From NCBI GenBank assembly GCA_003697015.1, contig RFGL01000311.1:1-52133 (forward strand): a stretch of 52,133 bases of DNA, read 5' to 3'. Position 1 is the stretch's first letter; the number at the start of each line of letters is the position of its first letter. Under the pieces are notes generated by a model. The model did not search any database. It was not told where the DNA came from and saw only the letters and a list, made by a program, of their open reading frames with translations. This DNA comes from Acidobacteriota bacterium. Its GTDB lineage: Bacteria > Acidobacteriota > Thermoanaerobaculia > Multivoradales > J023. This document shows, piece after piece, positions 1 through 8,128 of this stretch. The position numbers and the translations under genes were made by a program.

Positions 1-1307
1 CCCCGCCCGGCGCGCTGGCGCGCGATGGCGAGGAGCTGCCGGGCCTGGGGATCTTGAGGTTGCAGATCGAGGCGGCGTTCGAGGTCGGGGATGGCGGCGG
101 CGAAGCGGCCGAGGTCCATCAGGGTGGTGGCGCGCTGGAGGCGGGCGGGGGCGTGGTCGGGATCGGCTTCGACGGCGCGGTCGAAGTAGGCGAGGGCGGC
201 TTCCAGCCGGCCGGCGCGGCCCTCGAGGTTGCCGAGCTGCAGCCAGGCGTCGGCGTAGGACGGATCGAGGGCGACCGCGGTCTCGAAGCGCGCTCGGGCG
301 GCGGCGGCGTCGCCGCGGTTGACCGCCAGGGCGCCGAGGGCGTAGTGGAGCTCCACCGCCTCGGCGTCGCGCTGGGCGGGATCGAGGGACGCCAGCAGCG
401 GCTCGGCGGCTTCGAGCTCGGCGGCGGCGGCGCGGGCGTCGCCGAGCCGGTTGAGGGTGAGAGCGAGGGACTTGCGGTAGAAGAAGCTCGTCGGATCGGC
501 GGCCACCGCCCGGCGGTAGTCGGCGACGGCATCGTGCAGGCGGCCGTCGAGCACCGCCTGATCGCCGCGGAATTTGTACAGCGCGCCACCCCGCGCACCG
601 GCCGCCAGGCCGGCGACCAGGGGGTCGTCGAAGCCTACCCGCCGTTCGCCGCGCTGGGCCAGCTGGCGCCGCGCCTCTTCGGCGCGGCCCGTGCGCCGGT
701 AGGCCATGGCCAGGGGCACGCGGACCTGGGAGGCGGCCGGCTGGTGGCGCAGAGCCTGCTCGAAGTGCTCGGCGGCGGCGGCGTGGTCGCCGAGGCGGGC
801 GGCGGCGCGGCCGAGGCCGAAGTGGGCGGCGGCCGGGGCGTCCCGGCGCGCCCGTTCAAAGGCACGGCGGGCGGCGCGGGCGTCGCCCAGGGCGAGGTGG
901 GCTTCCCCCAATCGCAGCCAGGCGGCGGCGTCTCCGGGGCGCAGGCGGGTGGCGGTCTCGAGGGCCGCGACCGCCGCCTGCGGCCGACTGCGCTGGCCCT
1001 CGACGTACCCCAGCAGGTAGGCCCAGGCGAAGTCCTCCGGCGCCAGCTGGTGGGCGTTGGCGAAGGCGGCGGCGGCGGCGTCCCACAGCTCGTAGGCGGC
1101 GCACAGCCGGCCGAGCTCGCCGTAGGCGCCGGCGAGCTCGTCGCGGCCGGCGGCGTCGACGGCGGCGTGCGCCGCCGCCAGTTCCTGCGCCACCACCGCC
1201 TCGACCGAACCCGCCGGCGGCCGCGGCACCGGCAGCAGCTCGCCGGCGGCGGGCACGGCCGCCGCCGTCCACGCCAGCAATCCCCAGATCGCGAATCTCA
1301 ACGCCAT
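1..1307 (-). CDS. TPR-repeat protein, secreted, 3' end beyond window
   Basis: The frame is open from an ATG at 1307 to the window edge (about 435 codons, stop not seen). The N-terminus MALRFAIWGLLAWTAAA looks like a short signal peptide. After it come repeated 34-residue units with TPR spacing (for example AAAAFANAHQLAPEDFAWA, and DAWLQLGNLEGRAGRLEAAL near the cut end), alternating A/L-rich helix pairs. TPR proteins are scaffolds for protein-protein contacts, so no specific partner can be named. It starts 46 bp after the CRTAC1 lipoprotein stop on the same strand and is probably co-transcribed. Such pairs are frequent in Acidobacteriota (family knowledge). No strong Shine-Dalgarno is visible. 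Confidence 0.8.
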   Translation of the reverse strand, partial: MALRFAIWGLLAWTAAAVPAAGELLPVPRPPAGSVEAVVAQELAAAHAAVDAAGRDELAGAYGELGRLCAAYELWDAAAAAFANAHQLAPEDFAWAYLLGYVEGQRSRPQAAVAALETATRLRPGDAAAWLRLGEAHLALGDARAARRAFERARRDAPAAAHFGLGRAAARLGDHAAAAEHFEQALRHQPAASQVRVPLAMAYRRTGRAEEARRQLAQRGERRVGFDDPLVAGLAAGARGGALYKFRGDQAVLDGRLHDAVADYRRAVAADPTSFFYRKSLALTLNRLGDARAAAAELEAAEPLLASLDPAQRDAEAVELHYALGALAVNRGDAAAARARFETAVALDPSYADAWLQLGNLEGRAGRLEAALAYFDRAVEADPDHAPARLQRATTLMDLGRFAAAIPDLERRLDLQPQDPQARQLLAIARQRAGR

Positions 1308-1353
1308 TGTGCGATGCTGTGCCACCGGCGGATGATCTCATCGATGCCCATCG

Positions 1354-3168
1354 CTATTGGCTCGACGATATCAGCTCTCCCTCGCCGCCGCCCTGGTGGA
1401 GGACGTTGTAGCGCCCGGCGACGAGGCCGGTGAAGCGTTCCGCGGAGCCGTCGGGCCAGAGGACGCGGAGGGCGAGCTCGCCGTCCGCCGCGTCGCGGTC
1501 GAGGGCGAAGACGATGCGCGGGTCGTGGGCCGAGGCGTAGCTGCCGTCGGTGGCCAGGCGCTGCCAGCGCGGCGGCCGGCCGGGACGTAGCAGGGCGGCG
1601 CGGGCGCCGAGGGCGTCGCGCGGCGGCGTGCCGAGGAGCAGTCGCAGGCCGACCCAGGGCCGGCCGCGGGCGGCGCGGTTCACGAACAGCCGCGCCGGGC
1701 CGTGGTTGACCGTCACCACCAGGTCGACGCCGCCGTCGCCGTCGAGGTCGCCGAAGAGGGCGCCGCGGCTCACCGCCGGGGCGACGAAGGCGGCGCCGAC
1801 GCGGTCGCTGGCGTCGGCGTAGCGGCCGCCGCCGAGGCCGCGGAAGAACTGGTCGGCCTGGGCGTAGGGGTAGGGATCGCCGGCCATCACCAGCGCTTCG
1901 AGGGCGCGCACTGCGCCGTTGACCACCACCAGATCGAGCACCCCGTCGGCGTCGACGTCGCGCCAGCCGGCGCCGAAGCCGTTGGCCGCCAGGCTGCTGG
2001 CGGCGAGCCCCGAGCGGGCGGTGACGTCGTCGAAGAGTCCGCTGCCGTCGTTTTCGTAGAGGGTGTGGGTCTCGCCGGCGAAGTGGCTCATCACCAGGTC
2101 GAAGTCGCCGTCGCCGTCCATGTCGGCGGCGTCGACCCCCATCGACGCCTCCGACAGGCCGTCGCCGTTGACCGCGCAGCCGGCGAAGAGCGCTTCGTCC
2201 TCGAAGGTGCCGTCCCCCCGGTTGCGCCACAGCTGGTTGGGGGTGCCGTCGTTGGCGACGTAGAGATCGAGCCAGCCGTCGCCGTCGGCGTCGAAGGCCA
2301 CCGCCCCCAGTGCCTTGCCGTAGGCGGCGTCGAGGCCGGCGGCGGCGGTGACGTCTTCGAAGGCGACGGTGCCGTCGGCGCCGCGGCCGCGGTTGCGCAG
2401 GAGGCGGTCGGGCACCGCACCGTAGACCTCGGGATCGCAGTAGTCGGGAGCGCCGGCGGCGGTGGTGCAGGGCCGGTGGCGGGCGATGGTGAAGTCGAGG
2501 TAGTTGCCGACGAAGAGGTCGAGCCAGCCGTCGCGGTCGTAGTCGAAGAAGAGCGCCGGCACGCTCCAGCGCTCGTCGCCGGCGCCGGCGGCGGCGGTGA
2601 CGTCTTCGAAGGTGCCGTCGCCGCGGTTGGCGAGCAGCTGGTTGGGGCCGAAGGCGGTGCGGTAGAGGTCGACGTCGCCGTCGTTGTCGTAATCGCCGCT
2701 CGCCACCCCCATGCCGTAGCCGCGGGCGACGACGCCGCCGTCGCCGGCGACCTCCAGGCGCAGCTCGCCCTCCTCCAACCGGTTGCGGTAGAGCCGGTCG
2801 CCGGGCTGAACGCCGCCGGCGAGGGGCCCGCCCTGCACCAGGTAGAGGTCGAGGTCGCCGTCGCCGTCCCAATCGACGAGGGCGCCGCCGGCGCCCATGT
2901 TCTCGGGCATGTAGAACCGCCCGCTCATGCCGTTTCGGTGGACGAAGTCGAGGCCGGCGACGGCGCTGACCTCGGCGAAGAGGTCGCCGTCGGGCAGCGG
3001 CGCCAGGGCGCTCTCCGGCGCGGGCCGATCCTCCGCCGTGGCGGCCGGCGGCGGCGGTGCGGAGGGTACGGCGGCGCGCTCCTCCGGCGCCTCGCCGCCG
3101 CAGGCGAGGGCGAGGAGGAGGACGGCGGCTCCAAGCCGCGTCCGGGACGCGATCCCGCTGCTCAGCAC
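1354..3168 (-). CDS. CRTAC1/UnbV family lipoprotein (FG-GAP propeller)
   Basis: 604 aa. I chose the GTG at 3168, 20 bp after the patatin stop, because the next residues form a lipoprotein signal peptide ending in the lipobox LALAC-GG; the mature protein would be lipid-anchored at about Cys25. A Pro/Ala-rich linker follows. Then there are seven calcium-loop FG-GAP/VCBS motifs, such as DWDGDGDLDLY, YDNDGDVDLY, FDADGDGWLDLY and DLDGDGGVDLV, which predict an integrin-like beta-propeller. The last ~100 residues (from RPWVGLRLLLG to the end) match the ASPIC/UnbV domain. Family members are extracellular or periplasmic and mostly uncharacterised. Role here is unknown; an adhesion or scaffold function with the neighbouring TPR protein is inference. 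Confidence 0.88.
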   Translation of the reverse strand: MLSSGIASRTRLGAAVLLLALACGGEAPEERAAVPSAPPPPAATAEDRPAPESALAPLPDGDLFAEVSAVAGLDFVHRNGMSGRFYMPENMGAGGALVDWDGDGDLDLYLVQGGPLAGGVQPGDRLYRNRLEEGELRLEVAGDGGVVARGYGMGVASGDYDNDGDVDLYRTAFGPNQLLANRGDGTFEDVTAAAGAGDERWSVPALFFDYDRDGWLDLFVGNYLDFTIARHRPCTTAAGAPDYCDPEVYGAVPDRLLRNRGRGADGTVAFEDVTAAAGLDAAYGKALGAVAFDADGDGWLDLYVANDGTPNQLWRNRGDGTFEDEALFAGCAVNGDGLSEASMGVDAADMDGDGDFDLVMSHFAGETHTLYENDGSGLFDDVTARSGLAASSLAANGFGAGWRDVDADGVLDLVVVNGAVRALEALVMAGDPYPYAQADQFFRGLGGGRYADASDRVGAAFVAPAVSRGALFGDLDGDGGVDLVVTVNHGPARLFVNRAARGRPWVGLRLLLGTPPRDALGARAALLRPGRPPRWQRLATDGSYASAHDPRIVFALDRDAADGELALRVLWPDGSAERFTGLVAGRYNVLHQGGGEGELISSSQ

Positions 3169-3188
3169 GCGGTCGATGGTAGCACCGC

Positions 3189-4325
3189 TCAGCAGGCCCC
3201 TTCGACCCAGCGTTCGACGTCCCGGCGCCGGGCCGTGGCGTCGCGCTCGCCGATCTCGAGCAGGGCCTCGACGTAGTCGCGCTGGAACATCAGCAGGCTG
3301 AGGAAGTCCGGGCTCTTGGTCTGGCGGGTGCCGAGACCGCGGGTCAGATAGCGGAGGCCCTTGGGCAGCTTGCTCTCGAAGCGCGCCACCAGCCGGCCGA
3401 GATCCTGCGACGGGCGGATCAGGAGGGCGTCGACCGGCCGCATGCCCTCGTGCTCCGCCGCCGGCAGCTTGCGCAGCAGCCGGTTGATGCGCTCGAGGTG
3501 GCGGACGTCGCGATCGAGGAGATCGAGGAACATGGCGTTGAGCAGCTTGCCGGTGATCTGCGCCGGCGGCGGATAGTCGAGGATCTCCGGCTCTTCCGCT
3601 TCCCCCGGGGAACGCGGATAGCGGGTGGAGATGGCGAGGATGCGGTCCGCCCCGAGGTGCAGCGCCGGCGACAGGGGGGCGGTGAGGCGCACGCCGCCGT
3701 CGCCGTACCAGGAGCCGGCGATGTTGACCGCGGGGAAGATCAGCGGCAGGGCGGCGGACGCCATCACGTGGTCGATGCGCAGGCGGGTCAGGCGGGCGAC
3801 GCGTTGCGGCCGGATCCAGGGCTCGACGTCGCGTCCCTCGACCCAGGTGACGGTCTGGCCGGTGGCGTAGTTCAACGTCGTCAGGGAGACGGCCCTCAGG
3901 TGTCCGGCATCGAGGTTGTGGCCGATGCCGGCGATGCGGTCGGTGGTGTGCAGGGCGCGTTGCAGGAATCGCCGCAGGGGGGAGGTGTCGAGCAGCCCGC
4001 GGACGCCGCCGCCGAGGCGGCCGGCGGTCGACAGGCGCAGCAACCAGCGGCTGGCATTGCGGCTCAGGGTGGGGGCGTCGGTGCGGAAGACGTCCTCGAA
4101 CCGCACCGCCCGCCACAGGTCGGCAAGCTCCTCCACCGCCGAGCTGAGAGGGCCGGGGTGATTGGCCAGCTGGACGGCGTTGATGCCGCCGGCGGAGGTG
4201 CCGGTGATGATCGGTACCCGCAGTTCGGGGCAGAGCTTGCCGACGGCGTGCAGGACCCCGGCCTGGTAGGCGGCGCGGGCGCCGCCGCCGGTGAGCACGA
4301 TCGCCAGCCGCGGGCGTTCGGCCAT
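3189..4325 (-). CDS. patatin-like phospholipase
   Basis: 378 aa, a serine acyl-hydrolase of the patatin family (RssA-like). The oxyanion loop is TGGGARAAYQAG (residues 12-23). The nucleophile elbow is G42-T-S44-A-G, and the catalytic Asp lies in YGDGG (D209), so the Ser-Asp dyad is complete. The ATG at 4325 overlaps the upstream stop as TGATG, with AGGAGG four bases before it; a GTG one codon earlier would sit too close to that site. No signal peptide or membrane segment is seen, so it is probably cytosolic and acts on phospholipid or lysolipid. The substrate cannot be told from sequence. Confidence 0.9.
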   Translation of the reverse strand: MAERPRLAIVLTGGGARAAYQAGVLHAVGKLCPELRVPIITGTSAGGINAVQLANHPGPLSSAVEELADLWRAVRFEDVFRTDAPTLSRNASRWLLRLSTAGRLGGGVRGLLDTSPLRRFLQRALHTTDRIAGIGHNLDAGHLRAVSLTTLNYATGQTVTWVEGRDVEPWIRPQRVARLTRLRIDHVMASAALPLIFPAVNIAGSWYGDGGVRLTAPLSPALHLGADRILAISTRYPRSPGEAEEPEILDYPPPAQITGKLLNAMFLDLLDRDVRHLERINRLLRKLPAAEHEGMRPVDALLIRPSQDLGRLVARFESKLPKGLRYLTRGLGTRQTKSPDFLSLLMFQRDYVEALLEIGERDATARRRDVERWVEGAC

Positions 4326-5128
4326 CACCCCTCCTGCCGGGCCTCCGGGGCGGCGGCCAGGTGCGCGTCGCCCGCGGCGAGGACGGCGCGCGCCGCCTGC
4401 GCCCGGCCGTGGCTGACGGCGACCATCTCGGCGACGATCGCCAGGGCGATCTCCTCCGCCCGCCGGCCGCCCAGGGGCAGGCCGATCGGATTGTGGATCC
4501 GCGCCAGCCGCCGCTCGTCGAAACCGGCTTCGCGCAAGGCCGCCAACCGCTTGCGATGGGTCTTCTTCGAGCCCAGGGCGCCGACGTAGCGCGCCGGACT
4601 GGCGAGGGCGACCTCGAGCGCCGGCAGATCGAGCTTCAGGTCGTGGCTCAGCACGGCGACGTAGCTGCCCTCGTTGAGGCCGACCTGGCGCAGCGCTTCG
4701 TCCGGCCAGTCGGTGCGCAGTTCGGCGGCGTGGGGGAAGCGTTCGCGGGTGGCGAAGGCGGTGCGCGGATCGACCACCACGGTGCGGAATCCCAGGGTGT
4801 TGGCGAAGCTGACCAGGGGGATGGCGACGTGCACCGCGCCGACCGCGATCAGGGTGCGGCGCGGCGCCATGACGTCGAGGAAGAGGTCCGCCGTCCGCCC
4901 GCCGGCGTCGACCGCGATGCGCGCCGGCGCCTGGCGGGCGAAGGCCTCTTCGGCCGCCGTCGTCACCGCCGCTTCGAGCTCGGGGATGCCGAGATCGCCG
5001 CGGCGCGTGCCGTCGGGGTAGAGCAGCAGCTGGCCGCCGGCGCCGGGGCCGCCGACCACCGTCGCCAGGATCACCAGCCGTTCGTCGGCGAGGGCCTGGC
5101 GGAGCTCGCGGTAGATCTCGCTGCGCAT
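4325..5128 (-). CDS. XdhC/CoxF family protein, large subunit of an XdhC pair
   Basis: 267 aa. The first ~75 residues resemble a degenerate XdhC_CoxI domain (LATVVGGPGAGGQLLLYPDG). Residues ~95-240 form the XdhC C-terminal Rossmann-like domain, with VVVDPRTAF, the segment ending in VAVLSHDLKLD, and YVGALGSKKTHRKR. XdhC proteins bind molybdenum cofactor and help its sulfuration and insertion into xanthine dehydrogenase/CO dehydrogenase-type enzymes. It lies 5 bp behind the small XdhC protein and overlaps patatin by TGATG. No molybdenum hydroxylase subunit is in the window, so the client enzyme must be elsewhere. Confidence 0.85.
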   Translation of the reverse strand: MRSEIYRELRQALADERLVILATVVGGPGAGGQLLLYPDGTRRGDLGIPELEAAVTTAAEEAFARQAPARIAVDAGGRTADLFLDVMAPRRTLIAVGAVHVAIPLVSFANTLGFRTVVVDPRTAFATRERFPHAAELRTDWPDEALRQVGLNEGSYVAVLSHDLKLDLPALEVALASPARYVGALGSKKTHRKRLAALREAGFDERRLARIHNPIGLPLGGRRAEEIALAIVAEMVAVSHGRAQAARAVLAAGDAHLAAAPEARQEG

Positions 5129-5133
5129 CGTTC

Positions 5134-5448
5134 TCAGTCCTGCAGCGGTTCGACGTAGACCTGGATCTCCCCGCCGCAGGACAGGCCGACCGCCCAGGCT
5201 TCGTCGTCGGTGACGCCGTAGGTCAGGAGCTTGGGCTCGCCGCGGACGATGACCTCCTGGGCTTCTTCGTAGACCGCCCCCTCGACGCAGCCGCCGCTGA
5301 CCGAGCCGGCCATGTCGCCGCCGTCGGAGATCGCCATCTTGGAACCCAGCGGCCGCGGCGACGAGCCCCACGCCTTGACCACCGTGGCGAGGGCGGCGCG
5401 TTTGCCCGCGGCGCGCCAGCGTTCGAGTTCGGGGAGAAGCTCGCGCAT
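5134..5448 (-). CDS. XdhC/CoxI domain protein, small subunit of the pair
   Basis: 104 aa. It consists only of an XdhC_CoxI domain: ALATVVKAWGSSPRPLGSKM, then GSVSGGCVEGAV with the conserved Cys, and GLSCGGEIQVYVEP with the second conserved Cys. I chose the ATG at 5448 because AGGAGG lies six bases upstream; the ATG at 5454 directly abuts that site. Small XdhC_CoxI proteins encoded beside a longer XdhC are known, so this need not be a broken gene. It is the first gene of the five-gene minus-strand run (XdhC pair, patatin, CRTAC1, TPR). It likely acts in the cytosol in Mo-cofactor delivery. Confidence 0.85.
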   Translation of the reverse strand: MRELLPELERWRAAGKRAALATVVKAWGSSPRPLGSKMAISDGGDMAGSVSGGCVEGAVYEEAQEVIVRGEPKLLTYGVTDDEAWAVGLSCGGEIQVYVEPLQD

Positions 5449-5566
5449 GATCATCCTCCTGGCGGAACGTGGCTTCGTCGGACCATTCTAGCCGCACCCG
5501 CCGCTCCTCCCCCGGCGCCTCGCCTGTGGGCTCTACGGCCCGGCGGCGGCCGGTGGATCGGGGTGA

Positions 5567-5572
5567 TAGGCT
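5567..5572 (+). promoter_or_regulatory. candidate extended -10 element (TGA-TAGGCT)
   Basis: TAGGCT is preceded by TGA, the extended -10 pattern, 63 bases upstream of the membrane-protein ATG at 5636 in the divergent spacer. No clear -35 is seen. The same TGn-TAGGCT occurs before the AAA ATPase at 49478. Confidence 0.3.
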
Positions 5573-5635
5573 GCCGCGGTCACCCGAGCGAACGACGATC
5601 CCCATCAGCGCGCTGGTGGAGAAAGGTGGTGGAGG

Positions 5636-6571
5636 ATGGAGCAAGAGCGTCGCAGCGGGGCGCTGGTCGTTTTCGTGATGATCGCCGTCCTGATCGTGCC
5701 CGCGGGCCTGACCCTGACGACGGTCGAGGTCCCCGGCACCCTCGACATCCCGTCCGACGATCCGACGCCCTTGGGCTATACCTGGAGCCTCTCCCTCTTT
5801 CTCGTCCCCCTCGCCGTTCTCGGCTGGTGGTTCTGGCGCCACCCCGATCTGTCGTGGCAACGCCGTTCCTTCGTGTCGACGATCCTCGTCCTGCTGCCCT
5901 TGGGGTTCGTGCTCGATCTCGTCTTCGGCAACGCCTTTTTCACCTTCCCCAACCACGGTGCGGTCCTCGGCATCGAGGTGCCGGCGGTGGGCGGTGCCAT
6001 CCCGATCGAAGAATTCGTTTTCTATCTCAGCGGCTTTCTCTTCGTGCTCTTGTTCTACGTCTGGTGCGACGAGTACTGGGTGGCGGCCTACAACGTCGAG
6101 GACTATCCCGCCGCAGTGGCCAAACTGCCCAAGCTGATCCGCTTCCACGGCGGCTCGATCCTGGTCGGCCTGCTGCTGCTGATTCTGGCGGTGATCTACA
6201 AGAAGGTCTTCTCCGGCGATCCCGAGGGCTTTCCCTGGTACCTGACCTATCTGCTGTCGGTGGCGATCGTGCCGTCGGCGGGGTTCTTTCGTACCGCCAG
6301 TCCGTTCATCAACTGGCGCGCCTTCAGCGTCTCGTTTTTCTTCATCCTGCTGATCAGCCTGGTGTGGGAGGCGACCCTGGCGGCGCCCTACGGCTGGTGG
6401 GGCTACAACCCCGAGATGATGATGGGGATCTTCATCGGCGCCTGGTCCAACCTGCCGCTGGAGGCGGTCTGCGTGTGGTTGGCGGTGAGCTACGCGACGG
6501 TGATCGTCTTCGAGATCGTCAAGCTCTGGCGGGCTTCCGGACGGAGCCTGCGGCGGGCGCTCTTCGGCTGA
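5636..6571 (+). CDS. polytopic membrane protein, lycopene cyclase (CarR/CrtYcd)-like
   Basis: 311 aa with about eight or nine hydrophobic segments. A PIEE motif sits at the start of one helix (IPIEEFVFYLSGFLF, around residue 122), preceded by a loop containing FPNHGAVLGIEVP. A second related helix begins LPLEAVCVWLAV near residue 282, where the acidic pair has become EA. Two copies of a three-to-four-helix unit with PxEE are typical of the lycopene cyclase domain of CarR/CrtYc-CrtYd proteins. The weak second motif means the activity may differ. No other carotenoid gene is in the window. The start is supported by GGTGGAGG just before the ATG. Confidence 0.5.
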   Translation: MEQERRSGALVVFVMIAVLIVPAGLTLTTVEVPGTLDIPSDDPTPLGYTWSLSLFLVPLAVLGWWFWRHPDLSWQRRSFVSTILVLLPLGFVLDLVFGNAFFTFPNHGAVLGIEVPAVGGAIPIEEFVFYLSGFLFVLLFYVWCDEYWVAAYNVEDYPAAVAKLPKLIRFHGGSILVGLLLLILAVIYKKVFSGDPEGFPWYLTYLLSVAIVPSAGFFRTASPFINWRAFSVSFFFILLISLVWEATLAAPYGWWGYNPEMMMGIFIGAWSNLPLEAVCVWLAVSYATVIVFEIVKLWRASGRSLRRALFG

Positions 6572-6578
6572 CCGCGGC

Positions 6579-7097
6579 TCAGCGCTTGCGGAAGGAGTCG
6601 ATCGACACCACGTCCGCCGGCTTCGCCGGTCGCCGGTCGCCGGCGCGTACGATGCCGGTCGGGCCGCGGCTGGCCAGCGGTGCGGGCTCGCCGTCCGCGG
6701 CCGGCTCGTCGTCCGCGGCCGGCTCGTCGTCCGCGGCCGGCGTCACGCCCTCGAACTGCATCTCCAGCTGCACCGCCGGGTCGGCGAAGGCGATCACCGA
6801 CTCGAAGGGCACCACCAGCCGCGCCGGCACGCCGCCGAAGCGCAGGTCGACGGCGAAGCTGTCGTCGCTGACCTCGAGATTCCAGAACTGATGTTGGAGG
6901 ACGATCTGCAGGGTCTCCGGATGCTGCTTGCGCAGCCAGTCGGGCATCTCGACCCCCGGCGCGTCGGACTTGAGCAGCACGTAGAAGTGGTGCTCGCCGG
7001 GAAGACCGTGCTCGGCGACGTGGGCCAGGGCCTGTCGCGGCACGTCGCGCAGGGCTTTCTGGATCATGCGGGGATAGTCGATGGTGGGCTCGCTCAT
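6579..7097 (-). CDS. sspB: SspB family ClpXP specificity-enhancing factor
   Basis: 172 aa. Residues 1-115 match the SspB fold: IDYPRMIQKALRDVPRQAL, GLPGEHHFYVLLKSDAPGV, IVLQHQFWNLEVSDDSF and RLVVPFESVIAFADP. SspB tethers ssrA-tagged and other substrates to ClpX for degradation by ClpXP. A Pro/Ala/Asp/Glu linker made of three EPAADD-like units joins the domain to a C-terminal tail ending VVSIDSFRKR, which I infer is the ClpX-docking peptide. The ends converge with the lycopene-cyclase-like gene, 7 bp apart. No other Clp gene is in the window. Confidence 0.87.
   Translation of the reverse strand: MSEPTIDYPRMIQKALRDVPRQALAHVAEHGLPGEHHFYVLLKSDAPGVEMPDWLRKQHPETLQIVLQHQFWNLEVSDDSFAVDLRFGGVPARLVVPFESVIAFADPAVQLEMQFEGVTPAADDEPAADDEPAADGEPAPLASRGPTGIVRAGDRRPAKPADVVSIDSFRKR
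6684..6741. repeat. 18-bp minisatellite in the sspB linker
   Basis: The 18-bp unit gtccgcggccggctcgtc occurs at 6693-6710 and 6711-6728, with partial copies on both sides. It keeps the sspB frame and codes for the EPAADD linker units, so copy-number change would alter linker length by six residues without a frameshift. Confidence 0.85.
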
Positions 7098-7237
7098 GGC
7101 GTCTCGGGGGAGCCGGCGGGTGACGGGATCGGCCGTGCCGCCGCCCGGTGGCTGGCGGCCGGCGCACGACTAGCCTATCATCGTCGGCACAGCCGCTGCG
7201 GCGGTTCGTCCCATCGCCACCGAAAGGAGCATCCGGC

Positions 7238-8038
7238 ATGATTTCGCGTTCTCGTCCCAGCCCCCCGCGCCCGTGGTTGCCCGCCCTGCGGGTGGCTCCC
7301 CTGCTGCTGCTGCTCGCCGCCGCCGCCACCGCCCAGGACGGTGCCGCGCGGGCCACCGGCGACCCGCGGGCCATCGCCCTCGCCGAACGCCTGCTCGACG
7401 CTCTCGGCGGCCAGGAGGCCCTCGACGCCACCCGCTACGTGCGTTTCAACTTCTTCGGCTTCCGCACCCACCACTGGGACCGCTACACCGGCCGTCACCG
7501 GCTCGAGGGCCAGAACCGGGAAGGGGTCTCCTACGTCGTCCTGCACAACGTCCAGACCCGCCAGGGGGACGTCTGGCTCGACGGCGTCAAGCAGGAGGGG
7601 GAGGCGCGCGATCAATGGCTGGAGCGTGCCTACGGGGCGTGGATCAACGATACCTACTGGCTCTTCATGCCCTACAAGCTGCTCGACCCCGGGGTCAACC
7701 TGGCCTACGACGGCGAGGAGACGATCGACGGCGTGGTCTACGACAAGGTCAAGCTGACCTTCGACAACGTCGGCCTGACGCCGGGGGACACCTACTGGGC
7801 CTACCTGAACCGCGACACCCACCTGATGGACCGCTGGGCCTACTTCCTCCAGGGCTGGGAGGCCGACCGTGAACCCACCCATTGGTGGTGGCGCGACTGG
7901 CGGCGCTACGGCCGCATCCTGCTGTCCTCAAAGCGGATCAACGTGGCCGACGGCCGCGAGGCGATCCTCGGCGACATCGCGGTCTTCGATCGGCTGCCGG
8001 ACGCGGTCTTCGATTCCCCCGAACCGGTGACGCCCTGA
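7238..8038 (+). CDS. secreted protein of unknown function (LolA-like fold possible)
   Basis: 266 aa. The ATG at 7238 has AAGGAG eight bases upstream. Residues ~1-32 are a signal peptide (WLPALRVAPLLLLLAAAATA-QDG). The mature part begins with a helix, ALAERLLDALGGQEALDATRY, as in many periplasmic lipoprotein-carrier-like proteins. It continues with beta-rich aromatic segments (FNFFGFRTHHWDRYTGRHRL, GVVYDKVKLTFDNVG, YWAYLNRDTHLMDRWAYFL). The shape is that of LolA/LolB-like half-barrel proteins common in Acidobacteriota and Bacteroidota. No catalytic motif is visible, so function is unknown. It is followed by the ABC permease 90 bp downstream. Confidence 0.65.
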   Translation: MISRSRPSPPRPWLPALRVAPLLLLLAAAATAQDGAARATGDPRAIALAERLLDALGGQEALDATRYVRFNFFGFRTHHWDRYTGRHRLEGQNREGVSYVVLHNVQTRQGDVWLDGVKQEGEARDQWLERAYGAWINDTYWLFMPYKLLDPGVNLAYDGEETIDGVVYDKVKLTFDNVGLTPGDTYWAYLNRDTHLMDRWAYFLQGWEADREPTHWWWRDWRRYGRILLSSKRINVADGREAILGDIAVFDRLPDAVFDSPEPVTP

Positions 8039-8128
8039 GCGCGCCGGCGCGAACCTGATCCGGCAGACGCCGTAGGCACCTCGAGCCGCCGCCGCAGTCG
8101 AGCGGCGGCGATGCCGTCGGAGACGCAG

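Noticed and set aside
54-1433. Long plus-strand open frame opposite the TPR gene
   Set aside because: Low-complexity Gly/Ala/Val translation, the mirror of a GC-rich TPR gene with clear repeats on the minus strand. Many similar long shadow frames across the window were dropped for the same reason.
6579-7097. Frameshift or truncation in sspB because of the repeat linker
   Set aside because: The repeat keeps the frame and the conserved C-terminal tail SFRKR is reached.
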